Shown in pieces: positions 36,712-45,597 of a DNA stretch of 64,000 nucleotides. Below the pieces are notes generated by a model, which was given only the letters and a program-made list of their open reading frames with translations, ran no database searches and was not told the origin of the DNA. The stretch is from positions 558,001-622,000 of the forward strand of contig NZ_JAQOUE010000001.1 in assembly GCF_032191465.1 (NCBI RefSeq). The letters are read 5' to 3'. A program made the translations under genes and the position numbers. This DNA comes from Candidatus Nitronereus thalassa (GTDB lineage Bacteria; Nitrospirota; Nitrospiria; Nitrospirales; UBA8639). How positions within the stretch are numbered: the first letter of the stretch is position 1; each line of letters begins with the position of its first letter.

Positions 36712-36727
36712 ACGAAAGTACTTTCGT
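36712..36727. promoter_or_regulatory. Perfect 16-bp palindrome upstream of aldolase gene
   Basis: ACGAAAGTACTTTCGT reads the same on both strands. It lies between the 3' end of cysE and the 5' end of the aldolase gene, about 60 bases before the aldolase start. A dimeric repressor or activator site is the simplest reading; no regulator is named by the sequence. Confidence 0.35.
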
Positions 36728-36853
36728 CTCACTCTTTTTGATTGTCAATTCCGGAAACACCTAAAGATATGGACATTACCTGTCCATCTAAGAGCAGTAT
36801 ATGATTGAATAGACCTTGATTCAATACATTTTCATAATGGAGGGTCAAACTAT

Positions 36854-37492
36854 TTAGGCATTAGGATTTTCTAACTTTTTTCGTAGTTCAATTATTTCTC
36901 GTTCCATGGCTTCGAACCGTTCTGCAATGGGATCGGGAATGTTGGCATGATCCATAGATTCTTCCGGGACACGTTCCCCTACGGATTTAATGATTCGTCC
37001 AGGGATGCCAATGACCGTGGAGTTAGAAGGGACAGATCGCAAGACGACCGAATTCGCGCCAATTTTCACAAAATCCCCAACCCGAATATTTCCCAATACC
37101 TTTGCCCCAGAACCGACAACCACATGATTGCCCAAAGTTGGATGTCGCTTCCCTCGCTCTTTTCCTGTTCCACCCAAAGTCACCCCTTGGAATAGTGTGA
37201 CAAAATCTCCAATTTCCGCAGTTTCACCAATCACCACTCCCATCCCATGATCGATAAAAAACCCATGCCCTATTTTTGCGCCTGGGTGAATTTCTACTCC
37301 GGTGATCCACCGAGCAAATTGGGAAACTACCCGTCCCAACAATCGTAATTTCATACTCCATAATCGATGCGCAATCCGATGAAACATCAGGGCCTGAAAC
37401 CCCGCGTATGTGAGAAAAACTTCCACACGGCTTCGTGCTGCAGGATCGCGTTGAAATACTGCCTGCAAATCTTGTCCAATGGCTTTAAACAT
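36854..37492 (-). CDS. cysE: Serine O-acetyltransferase
   Basis: Makes O-acetylserine from L-serine and acetyl-CoA, the first step to cysteine. 212 residues is the short (EpsC/CysE) form. The N-terminal helices (FKAIGQDLQAVFQRDPAARS) lead into a left-handed beta-helix of hexapeptide repeats with the catalytic His in FIDHGMGVVIGETA and the GGTGKERGKRHPTLG loop. The last 30 residues form a coiled-coil tail. It follows ispF by 22 bases on the same strand, in the order PIN/TRAM-ispD-ispF-cysE. Confidence 0.95.
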   Translation of the reverse strand: MFKAIGQDLQAVFQRDPAARSRVEVFLTYAGFQALMFHRIAHRLWSMKLRLLGRVVSQFARWITGVEIHPGAKIGHGFFIDHGMGVVIGETAEIGDFVTLFQGVTLGGTGKERGKRHPTLGNHVVVGSGAKVLGNIRVGDFVKIGANSVVLRSVPSNSTVIGIPGRIIKSVGERVPEESMDHANIPDPIAERFEAMEREIIELRKKLENPNA

Positions 37493-37514
37493 TGCCCTAC
37501 AAATTCCTCAAATT

Positions 37515-38000
37515 TCACGAACTCGCAGAAGTCGTTTCAATGAGACAAATGGCTTGAGCTGCAATACCTTCCATTCTTCCCACTGCCCCAATATGGTCTC
37601 CACTTTTTACTTTGACACTGATCAAGTAGGGATCCACCCCCAACACCTCAGCTAATCGTTTGGCCATATCCGCTAAATGCGAGCCCAACCGTGGCGCCTG
37701 GGCAATAATAATCGTATCTAGATTAACAAGACGGAAACCCTGCTGAGCAAGTTTTTTAGCCACTCCAATAAGCATGTCCAAACTATTCATATTTTTATAC
37801 TTCGGATCGTTACTTGGGTAATACCGTCCAAGATCGCCTTCATTCATCGCCCCGAGTAACGCATCACAAATCGCATGGGTTAAGGCATCCGCATCGGAGT
37901 GACCTTCCAATCCATGGGTATGGGGCACCAGAATCCCACCCAAAACCAAGGGTCGGCCCTCCTGAAGTCGATGAATGTCATACCCGATACCTATCCGCAT
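37515..38000 (-). CDS. ispF: 2-C-methyl-D-erythritol 2,4-cyclodiphosphate synthase
   Basis: Fifth step of the MEP isoprenoid pathway. Metal ligands are in GIGYDIHRL (Asp, His) and the helix HSDADALTHAICDALLGA; VSVKVKSGDHIGAVGRMEGIAAQA closes the trimer site. I take the ATG at 38000 (MRIGIGYD); the frame continues to 38012. It follows ispD by about 90 bases. Supplies precursors to the squalene/phytoene synthase at 5417. Confidence 0.96.
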   Translation of the reverse strand: MRIGIGYDIHRLQEGRPLVLGGILVPHTHGLEGHSDADALTHAICDALLGAMNEGDLGRYYPSNDPKYKNMNSLDMLIGVAKKLAQQGFRLVNLDTIIIAQAPRLGSHLADMAKRLAEVLGVDPYLISVKVKSGDHIGAVGRMEGIAAQAICLIETTSASS

Positions 38001-38090
38001 GGAGCAACCCAAAAATCAATAATTTTTAAGATAGAATGCTTAGAAAGAATACAGGAAAGTCATGATCTCTGAAAAGAGAGAAAGAAAAGG

Positions 38091-38801
38091 TTATGGACAA
38101 CTCGCGGAACGTTTTGCGGTGAGAATGGCTTGGCCCATATGAAGGTCTTCTGGTCGTGTCACCTTGATATTGTCCGAACTCCCTTGAACAATAGCCACAG
38201 ATCGCCCCAACCTTTCCACTAAAAAGGCATCATCCGTGGCCTCCACCTCATCGGCTTTCCCTTGTTGATGAGCCTGAAGCAACAGTTCGTATCGAAATGC
38301 CTGGGGAGTCTGTGCGAGCCACAATTCATCTCGGTTTAGGGTGTGGGTAATGACACCATCAGGATTCACCTGCTTAACGGTATCACGCATGGGAATGGCC
38401 ACAATGGCAGCCCCATGTTGGCGCGCGGCCTCCACTACCTGGGTAATCATCATTGAAGAAACAAAGGGCCGGACCGCATCATGAATCACGAGGATCTCAG
38501 TCGTGGATTTTGCCGCCTGCACACCATTCAGCACCGAATCCTGCCGTCGTCTCCCTCCCGCTACCACTTGGGAAACTTTCGTGAGACCATGAGACGGCAC
38601 AATGGTCTCCCTACAATACTGGCAATCATCTTGCGGTACGACCAGAATGATTTCCGAAATGATGAGCGATGCCTCAAAGGTTCGTAAAGCATGAACGAGC
38701 AGTGGAATATCGCCTAATGTGAGAAACTGCTTGGGAACTCCCGTTCCCATTCGAACCCCACGACCAGCCGCCGGAACCACCGCCGTCACCCAATCAGCCA
38801 C
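38091..38801 (-). CDS. ispD: 2-C-methyl-D-erythritol 4-phosphate cytidylyltransferase
   Basis: Third step of the MEP pathway, transferring CMP to methylerythritol phosphate. The nucleotidyltransferase signature [23 protein letters not shown] opens the protein, followed by [25 protein letters not shown] and [10 protein letters not shown]. 236 residues is standard. Its start overlaps the end of the PIN/TRAM gene by 8 bases, so the two are probably translated together. Confidence 0.96.
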   Translation of the reverse strand: MADWVTAVVPAAGRGVRMGTGVPKQFLTLGDIPLLVHALRTFEASLIISEIILVVPQDDCQYCRETIVPSHGLTKVSQVVAGGRRRQDSVLNGVQAAKSTTEILVIHDAVRPFVSSMMITQVVEAARQHGAAIVAIPMRDTVKQVNPDGVITHTLNRDELWLAQTPQAFRYELLLQAHQQGKADEVEATDDAFLVERLGRSVAIVQGSSDNIKVTRPEDLHMGQAILTAKRSASCP

Positions 38802-39843
38802 GCGCGAAACTCAACTCGTCTCGATCCGACTCTTCTTTCAGGCGCGTAAAGATCATTCTTCCAGCGCTCGTTTGTAGCACGCTGGTCACAATGACATCCA
38901 CGTTTTTGCCAATACAACGTTTGGCGTTGTCCACCACCACCATCGTTCCGTCATCTAAATAGGCGACGCCTTGTCCAGCCTCTTTTCCCTCTTTCAGTAC
39001 AAAGACTCGAATGGTCTCACCCGGCAAGACCACCGGTTTTAACGCATTAGACAAATCATTAATATTTAACACTCGAACCCCTTGCAACTCGGCGACTTTA
39101 TTGAGATTCAGATCATTCGTTAATATTTTAGCCCCGAGTTTTTTCCCCAATTCCACAAGTTTGGCGTCAACTTCCTTTATATGAGGAAAATCCTCTTCAA
39201 CGATCGTCACATCCACATCAACTTTCTTTTGAATATGGTTGAGAATGTCAAGCCCTCTTCTCCCGCGAGCACGTTTTAAGCCATCGGAAGAGTCAGAGAT
39301 ATGTTGTAATTCCTGAAGAATAAATTGAGGAATGATAAAGCCCCCTTCTATAAAACCCGTTTCACAAATGTCGGCGATCCGTCCATCAATGATTACGCTC
39401 GTATCCAGCAACTTGGGGACGAGGCCGGAAGCAACCACTGGTTCGGCATTTTTGGGCCGGAGATCCCACTCCCCAAATTTTCCCCACCGCAGCCCTACGA
39501 TGAGCCCAAGATACGGCAAAATCACCAGGACCGCCATGGTCCCAAACTGGGTCACTACTGTAGGTTGGGGGAAAATTTGACCAGTTGAAAAAATCAGAAC
39601 ACCCGCGAGGACGACACCAATACTAAACCCGACCCCACCGCCGATGGTCGTGACCGAAGGAATACGGTTCAGGGAATGCTCGACAGCCATCAGTGTCAGG
39701 CTCAACAAAGCTCCGAGCCCTGCACCAATCAGAATATAGGTACTGTCGCCCGACCCAGCAGCAAACCCGACCCCTAGGCCAAGCAACAGGCTTATGCTGA
39801 AAAAAACGACTCGTAGAGCCATCCTGGCTCCTCCTCTTCCCAT
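38794..39843 (-). CDS. PIN/TRAM domain membrane protein (YacL-like)
   Basis: 349 residues. Four hydrophobic segments (about 10-130) anchor it in the membrane. A PIN nuclease-type domain follows ([55 protein letters not shown]) and then a C-terminal TRAM-like RNA-binding domain ([30 protein letters not shown]). The acidic PIN residues are intact. The role is not established. The order with ispD and ispF is the same as yacL-yacM-yacN in Bacillus. The start may be the internal ATG at 39825 (MALRVVFF). Confidence 0.92.
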   Translation of the reverse strand: MGRGGARMALRVVFFSISLLLGLGVGFAAGSGDSTYILIGAGLGALLSLTLMAVEHSLNRIPSVTTIGGGVGFSIGVVLAGVLIFSTGQIFPQPTVVTQFGTMAVLVILPYLGLIVGLRWGKFGEWDLRPKNAEPVVASGLVPKLLDTSVIIDGRIADICETGFIEGGFIIPQFILQELQHISDSSDGLKRARGRRGLDILNHIQKKVDVDVTIVEEDFPHIKEVDAKLVELGKKLGAKILTNDLNLNKVAELQGVRVLNINDLSNALKPVVLPGETIRVFVLKEGKEAGQGVAYLDDGTMVVVDNAKRCIGKNVDVIVTSVLQTSAGRMIFTRLKEESDRDELSFARG

Positions 39844-39907
39844 AACTCCTGATCATTCTACAAATTAAACTCAGTTATTGTGAGCGAATTATCGTCTTTC
39901 GCCCAGA

Positions 39908-40912
39908 TTATTCAATTTTAGGTTTTAAGAACGTTTCAGCCAACTCCACATCTTCCCGGCTGCCAATCACTAAAGGCACTCGTTGATGGGGAGCTTTGGG
40001 TTGAATATTTCGAATTCGTTCAAACCCTGTACTTCCAATGCCACCGGCTTGTTCAATTACAAACGTCAGCGGAGCGGCTTCGTACATAAGCCGGAGCTTA
40101 CCCTCGGGCTTCATCACTTCGCCAGGATATAAATATAACCCACCTTTTAACAGCACCCGATGGACGTCGGCCACCAAGCAGCCGGTATATCGTAAGGAAT
40201 ATGGGCGTCCCGTAGCCACGTCAGATTCCTGAAGGTGGGCAATATAATTTCTCATTTCATTTGACCACTTCTGACGATTACCTTCATTCACACTATAAAT
40301 TTTCCCACGGGAAGGCATGGTGATATTAGACGCGGAGAGCAAAAATTCGCCGATTCCAGGATTCAAGGTGAATTGATGAACTCCATCCCCACAGGTATAA
40401 ACCAAAATTGTGCTGGTACCAAAGAGAATATAACCTCCTGCTACCTGCTCAACACCCGGTTTGAGATAGAGGGAATTTTCCTTTCCCGAGGAGCTTGGCA
40501 AAAGCCGATGGATTGAAAATATGGCCCCTAATGGAGCATTGACATCAATATTTGATGATCCATCCAGTGGATCAAAAAACACGGCATATTTACCCGTTCG
40601 TTCTGCCGGTATGACGGTATAGGGTTCTTCCATTTCTTCCGATATAACCGTCCGAACAATTTTGCTCGATTCGAACACCTGAACGAAAGTATCATTTGCT
40701 CGTTGGTCAAGTCTCTGTACTTCCTCACCCTGAATATTAACATCCCCTGTCGAACCTAAAATATCGAGAAGCCCGGCTTGCCGTAGATCCTGGGCAATCA
40801 TTTTCCCACCCAGAACAATTTGGGTCATAATGGTGGAAAACTCACCAGTGGCATCAGGGTGCAATCTTTGCTGATCCAGGATATGCTCGGTAAGTGAAAT
40901 AGGGCTTGACAT
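39908..40912 (-). CDS. fbp: Class I fructose-1,6-bisphosphatase
   Basis: Hydrolyses fructose 1,6-bisphosphate to fructose 6-phosphate, the gluconeogenic control step. 334 residues. Metal-site motifs ISEEMEEP and VFFDPLDGSSNIDVNAPLGAIFSIHR are intact, with YSVNEGNR and the C-terminal AGGIGSTGFERI. In autotrophic relatives this enzyme also feeds sugar synthesis for envelope polymers. It sits alone between the PIN/TRAM gene and a DUF3108 gene on the same strand. Confidence 0.96.
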   Translation of the reverse strand: MSSPISLTEHILDQQRLHPDATGEFSTIMTQIVLGGKMIAQDLRQAGLLDILGSTGDVNIQGEEVQRLDQRANDTFVQVFESSKIVRTVISEEMEEPYTVIPAERTGKYAVFFDPLDGSSNIDVNAPLGAIFSIHRLLPSSSGKENSLYLKPGVEQVAGGYILFGTSTILVYTCGDGVHQFTLNPGIGEFLLSASNITMPSRGKIYSVNEGNRQKWSNEMRNYIAHLQESDVATGRPYSLRYTGCLVADVHRVLLKGGLYLYPGEVMKPEGKLRLMYEAAPLTFVIEQAGGIGSTGFERIRNIQPKAPHQRVPLVIGSREDVELAETFLKPKIE

Positions 40913-40965
40913 CTTAGAAAAATCCTTCTTTTCAACACTTAAGGATTTTTATTATAGGCCTTTTA

Positions 40966-41760
40966 TCAAAAAAGTCGAGCCGATTTTGGAGACCCTGGCC
41001 AGCTTTCCAAAACCGCCTGCACGGAACCAACGATCACCCGCGCTTCCATTTTCAATGGAATACGCTGCACATCATTGGTAAGCCAAAACCGAATATTCCC
41101 TTCGTTTAAAAAAATTCCCCGAAACGGCATAACGGCTAACAGGCGAATGGCCTCCGCCGCTCCCCAAGGCCCCTGAACCAGTTCAATGGTTTCAACTTGG
41201 ACTTCCACTTCATAATTATTTTTATCGTGATGAATGGTCAACATTACCGACTGTCCGGGAACCAGTCTCGACATCTGCCGTAAAAAATACAAACAAGACA
41301 GTCCATCATGCGTCTGATTCGGGATGGGCATGGTCCGACGTTCTCCCTTTTTCAAGATGGTGACCTGCCTGGCTTCGTGATCAAAGGTAATATCAAAATC
41401 TTCATGCCGGGTTCCTTCACGGCGCTGGAACAGCAAATGAAGAGGTAGCAAGGTGTGGGCATTCACCGTTGAACGCACCATATTATTGACTGGAAAGAAC
41501 AAAGAGATGAAATCATTCGATTTGGCCGTGCTATTGAGCTGCAAGACAGACAACCCATTCGCCAAGGTCTGAGAAAAAGTCTCCATTGTTGCTGTTCCCG
41601 CTGGAATACCCAAAAGAGAGATGGAATATTGCAACGATTCTTCCGGAAGTTCGTAAATTTCGGAATTCTCAGAATTGTTCGCAAAACAAGGCAAAGCCCA
41701 AATTCCAATGCAGAACACCACCATCCAGACCTGAGTCTTTGGTATACACTGCTTTAACAT
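40966..41760 (-). CDS. Exported DUF3108 protein
   Basis: 264 residues with a signal peptide (VWMVVFCIGIWALPCFA). The mature region fits DUF3108: EESLQYSISLLGIPAGTATMET, then HLLFQRREGTRHEDFDITFDHEARQVTI, and the closing WLTNDVQRIPLKMEARVIVGSV. The family is a periplasmic or outer-membrane-linked beta protein of unknown function. It is about 50 bases upstream of fbp on the same strand. Confidence 0.9.
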   Translation of the reverse strand: MLKQCIPKTQVWMVVFCIGIWALPCFANNSENSEIYELPEESLQYSISLLGIPAGTATMETFSQTLANGLSVLQLNSTAKSNDFISLFFPVNNMVRSTVNAHTLLPLHLLFQRREGTRHEDFDITFDHEARQVTILKKGERRTMPIPNQTHDGLSCLYFLRQMSRLVPGQSVMLTIHHDKNNYEVEVQVETIELVQGPWGAAEAIRLLAVMPFRGIFLNEGNIRFWLTNDVQRIPLKMEARVIVGSVQAVLESWPGSPKSARLF

Positions 41761-41893
41761 AAGAATATTGTACTTGATGAATCAGAGAAATGCCGAATCA
41801 AGATGGGCTTAGTAAATCTCGCAGGAGTCGCGTGAGGCCAATGGAATTATTATCCACGGCCTGTAGTTGCCCTTTCTGGGTATTGCAACGAGG

Positions 41894-43291
41894 TTAAGGC
41901 TCTAAGGCGCGTTGACAGGTATCCAATTCCCCTTCGAGGTAGGTTCTGATGGTATTGAGGCGATCCAGGGAATTGGCTTCGAATCGCAACACTAAGGCGG
42001 GTTGGGTGTTAGAAGCACGAATGAGCCCCCACCCATCATCAAAGCGAACACGAATGCCATCGATCGTCACGACATCACGAACAATCAATTGGGGTTTGGT
42101 AGGATCGGGATTCTTATGCAACGATAAAAAACGATTCCGCACTTTTTCGACGAGGGTGAATTTCACATCGTCGGAACAATCTACCCGAATTTCTGGAGTG
42201 ACTTCCGTAATAGGCAAATCAGCCAATAGAGAGGAAAGCGGTTTTCGCTTTTTAGCGAGAATTTCTATGAGCCGACATGATGCATAGATAGCATCATCAT
42301 AGCCAAAGTACCGATCCGCGAAAAACATATGGCCGGACATTTCTCCAGCCAAGACAGCCTTCTCTTCTTTCATCTTGGCTTTGAGGACCGAATGCCCTGT
42401 TTTCCACATAATACCTCGGCCTCCACGTTTTTCAATATCATCATAGAGGAGTTGTGAGGCTTTGACCTCCGAAATAAACGTGCTGCCGGGTTGGCTTTCT
42501 AATATATCCCTGGCAAAAATTAGCATTAAGCGATCACCCCAAAGAATATTACTTTTTTCATCGATGGCCCCGATGCGATCGGCATCCCCATCATATCCAA
42601 TGCCAACGTCGGCCCCTTGATCCTTTACGGTACGAATCAAATCTTGGAGATTTTCCACGACGGTTGGGTCAGGGTGATGGTTCGGAAAACGTCCATCTAA
42701 ATCACAGAATAATGGTGTCACTTTACAACCCATTTGCTCCAAAGCATCTTTGGCTACCAGACTGGCAGCGCCATTGCCTGCATCGATCACCACATGCAGA
42801 CCCGATCCGTCCACTTTTGAAAAATTTTCTTTGAGATAGGCCATGTATTCGGGAATTACCGGCGATTCAGACACGGCGCCAGTCCCCGTAGCATATGAAC
42901 CTTCATCCAAAATCTTCTTTAATTGCTGAATCCCCTCACCATACAAAGCGCCTTTTCCCACACACATTTTAAATCCATTGTATTCAGCCGCATTGTGGCT
43001 TCCTGTTATCATAACCCCACCATCAACAGGAAGATTAAAAAGAGAAAAATACAACAACGGAGTCGCACATACGCCAATATCCACCACATTCATTCCCGTT
43101 GAGATGACGCCGGCCACAAATCGATCTCGCAGTTCTGGCGAAGTTAGCCGACCGTCACGACCAACAGCCACGGTCTTGCATCCACGACTAAGGGCCAATG
43201 TGGCATACCCACGGCCAATAGACTCGGCGATTTCAACGGTGAGATCCTTGCCAACAATTCCACGAATGTCATACTCGCGAAAAATGCTCAT
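41894..43291 (-). CDS. Phosphomannomutase/phosphoglucomutase
   Basis: Interconverts hexose 6- and 1-phosphates (mannose and probably glucose). The four phosphohexomutase motifs are visible: the phosphoserine loop MITGSHNAAEYNGFK, the metal loop GIGYDGDADRIGA, the sugar-specificity GEMSGHMFF, and the phosphate-binding RASNTQPALVLRFE. 465 residues is standard. GEMSGH is the type found in bifunctional PMM/PGM enzymes such as AlgC. It lies 27 bases after manC, and together they take mannose 6-phosphate to GDP-mannose. Confidence 0.95.
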   Translation of the reverse strand: MSIFREYDIRGIVGKDLTVEIAESIGRGYATLALSRGCKTVAVGRDGRLTSPELRDRFVAGVISTGMNVVDIGVCATPLLYFSLFNLPVDGGVMITGSHNAAEYNGFKMCVGKGALYGEGIQQLKKILDEGSYATGTGAVSESPVIPEYMAYLKENFSKVDGSGLHVVIDAGNGAASLVAKDALEQMGCKVTPLFCDLDGRFPNHHPDPTVVENLQDLIRTVKDQGADVGIGYDGDADRIGAIDEKSNILWGDRLMLIFARDILESQPGSTFISEVKASQLLYDDIEKRGGRGIMWKTGHSVLKAKMKEEKAVLAGEMSGHMFFADRYFGYDDAIYASCRLIEILAKKRKPLSSLLADLPITEVTPEIRVDCSDDVKFTLVEKVRNRFLSLHKNPDPTKPQLIVRDVVTIDGIRVRFDDGWGLIRASNTQPALVLRFEANSLDRLNTIRTYLEGELDTCQRALEP

Positions 43292-43318
43292 GAATGTCTT
43301 CTCCTCAGTCCACGAAAC

Positions 43319-44770
43319 CTAAGGTGTTTGTGTGCGCCCGTAGTCATCTTGATAACGTACGATATCGTCTTCCCCAAGATATGGCCCATTTTGGACTTCG
43401 ATAATTTCCAGGGGATCGTTTCCAGGGTTTTCTAAACGGTGTTTGGTTTCCACTGGAATGGCAATACTTTTTCCAGGTCCAAGGTCGGACACCGTGTCAC
43501 CACAGGTCACACGTGCGGTTCCAGCAATCACGACCCAATGCTCACTTCTTTTATGATGCATTTGAAGTGAAAGACGTCCCCCAGGCAAGACACTAATACG
43601 TTTGACTTTATACCCTGGCCCTTCCTCTAAAATTGTATAGGACCCCCATGGTCGATGTATCGTGAGATGTTCCAAATGTTCAGGAGCCCCACGGCGCTTA
43701 AGCTCTTCAACCAGTTTTTTTACATCCTGTGAACGGGATTTTGGACACACCAGGGTGGCATCAGGGGTATCTACTACGACCATATCCTTGAGACCTATTG
43801 ACCCAACCAGGCGTTTATCCGTAAAAAAGACCGTGTTTTCACTATCCAGGTCGACGACATTTCCCGTTTTTACATTGCCGCGTTTGTCGCATGGGGCCAC
43901 TTCTTCTAAGCTTCCCCAACTCCCCACGTCCGACCAGGAAAAATTGACAGGGACCACCGCTGAGTGGGAAGACTGCTCCATGATCCCATAATCAATGGAC
44001 ACCGAAGGCAGTTTTTTATATCGGGCCGCGAATGGATTCCCGAATTGGCCTGACTCCATCATCTCATCAACAGCCTTTAACCCACGAAGCAGCGCAGGTT
44101 GATGCCGCGCAAATTCTTCTAAGACGGTTGAGGCTCGCCATAAAAAGATCCCGCTATTCCAAAAATAATTCCCAGATTTCAAGTATTGCTGCGCTTTTTT
44201 GACGTCGGGCTTTTCCACAAATCGAGCGACTTTATAGCCGGACAGCGTTCCCTGTTTACCAAGGCGAGCCCGTCGATTCGGTTGAATATACCCATACCCA
44301 GTTTCCGGTTTGGTGGGTTGAATGCCAAAAGTCACTAGATTCCCCTTTTGAGCGATTTCATAGCCCAAAGAAATGGCATTTTTGAATTTGGCATCACCTT
44401 GAATGATATGGTCCGCGGGAAGGACCAGCATGGTCGCATCGGGATCGCGTCGAAGTAATCGCAACGCCGCCAATCCAATGGCTGGGGCGGTATTTCGACC
44501 TTCTGGCTCCAGGACAAAATTATCTGCTAACTCATCTTTCCACTGAGCCAATTGAAGTTTGATGGATTCGGCTTGAAAGTGGTTCGTCACCACACAAATA
44601 TGATTCACTGGCACGGACGACATGACGCGGCGGACAGTCTGCTGAATTAACGTCTCTTCACCAATAATTTTTAAGAGTTGCTTGGGAAATCGTTCGCGGC
44701 TCATGGGCCAGAAACGAGTGCCACTTCCTCCGGCAAGAACGACCGCATATAAATGGGGTTGTTTTTTCAT
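43319..44770 (-). CDS. manC: Mannose-1-phosphate guanylyltransferase / mannose-6-phosphate isomerase
   Basis: Type II bifunctional enzyme making GDP-mannose. The N-terminal nucleotidyltransferase has AGGSGTRFWPMSRERFPKQ and FVEKPD. The C-terminal cupin (HRPWGSYTILEEGPGYKVKRI, LSLQMHHKRSEHWVVIAGTA) is the isomerase part with metal-binding His and Glu. 483 residues matches the family. GDP-mannose feeds LPS or exopolysaccharide. Confidence 0.95.
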   Translation of the reverse strand: MKKQPHLYAVVLAGGSGTRFWPMSRERFPKQLLKIIGEETLIQQTVRRVMSSVPVNHICVVTNHFQAESIKLQLAQWKDELADNFVLEPEGRNTAPAIGLAALRLLRRDPDATMLVLPADHIIQGDAKFKNAISLGYEIAQKGNLVTFGIQPTKPETGYGYIQPNRRARLGKQGTLSGYKVARFVEKPDVKKAQQYLKSGNYFWNSGIFLWRASTVLEEFARHQPALLRGLKAVDEMMESGQFGNPFAARYKKLPSVSIDYGIMEQSSHSAVVPVNFSWSDVGSWGSLEEVAPCDKRGNVKTGNVVDLDSENTVFFTDKRLVGSIGLKDMVVVDTPDATLVCPKSRSQDVKKLVEELKRRGAPEHLEHLTIHRPWGSYTILEEGPGYKVKRISVLPGGRLSLQMHHKRSEHWVVIAGTARVTCGDTVSDLGPGKSIAIPVETKHRLENPGNDPLEIIEVQNGPYLGEDDIVRYQDDYGRTQTP

Positions 44771-44874
44771 GATAGGCCTAGAAGTAGAATGGATAGGTCA
44801 AATTGCGAGACATTGTCATCAATAGCTGTTGGTTTTAACGACTTAATAGTGTTATCGGATCAATTCTGGTACAC

Positions 44875-45483
44875 CTAAAGTGAAACTTTCTTGGAGGAAA
44901 TTTTCCTCATTTGCGGAAGCCCGCTTTTTGATTGAGCCGAGAGAATCAAATCCGCGAGTTCCCGAACCGCGCCCTCTCCCCCCTTGGCTTTGCACACATA
45001 GTGAACAATTTTTTGTATTTCTGGTCTGGCATTTGCTGGGGAAGCTGAAAACCCTACACCCTTTAAGGCTTCGACATCATTGATGTCGTCACCAATAAAT
45101 GCCATTTCGTTTAGGGTCACTCCATAACGTTGCCCCATCTCTTCCAGTACTCCCAGTTTATCCCAGATTCCTTGATGGACCTCGGTAATTTGTAATTTCT
45201 TCGCTCGTTCCGCCACGAGTTTCGTTTTTTCGGTGGTAATAATTCCCACGATGAGTCCAGCTCGTCCTAACAGGGCTAACCCCATGCCATCCCAGACATT
45301 GAACTTTTTTATCTGTTGCCCGGAATCAGAATAATACATTCCTCCATCTGTGAGCACTCCATCCACATCCGTGGCAATCAGGCGTATTTTTCGCAGTGTG
45401 GCAAGAGAAGGATGCCGAGTGTTTGATAATGTTTTTCTTGATAGGGATTTTGCCATGGAAATTTTTGCTTTCTTTGAAGCCAT
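44875..45483 (-). CDS. kdsC: 3-deoxy-D-manno-octulosonate 8-phosphate phosphatase (KdsC-like HAD)
   Basis: Cap-less HAD phosphatase releasing Kdo for lipid A-core synthesis. Motif I is ATDVDGVLTDG, motif II the ITTEKT position (Ser/Thr), motif III the Lys in the HQGIWDK region, motif IV FIGDDINDVEAL. 202 residues with an N-terminal basic extension of about 28 residues before LRKIRLIATD. A nonulosonate 9-phosphate phosphatase is a possible alternative. Same strand as manC, 100 bases upstream of it. Confidence 0.88.
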   Translation of the reverse strand: MASKKAKISMAKSLSRKTLSNTRHPSLATLRKIRLIATDVDGVLTDGGMYYSDSGQQIKKFNVWDGMGLALLGRAGLIVGIITTEKTKLVAERAKKLQITEVHQGIWDKLGVLEEMGQRYGVTLNEMAFIGDDINDVEALKGVGFSASPANARPEIQKIVHYVCKAKGGEGAVRELADLILSAQSKSGLPQMRKISSKKVSL

Positions 45484-45550
45484 TTAATCATACTCCCTGG
45501 TCTAAGCAAAGAAAATTTTCATATTCTGCTCACTAGTTACAGGAAGGCAA

Positions 45551-45566
45551 TGCCTCAACAGAGGCA
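45551..45566 (-). terminator. Small hairpin after the radical SAM pair
   Basis: TGCCTC-AACA-GAGGCA, a perfect 6-bp stem with a 4-base loop, about 30 bases beyond the stop of the downstream radical SAM gene. It lacks a U-tract, so terminator function is uncertain. Confidence 0.3.
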
Positions 45567-45597
45567 ACTCTCTTAGGGAGCGGCAATATAATATTGA

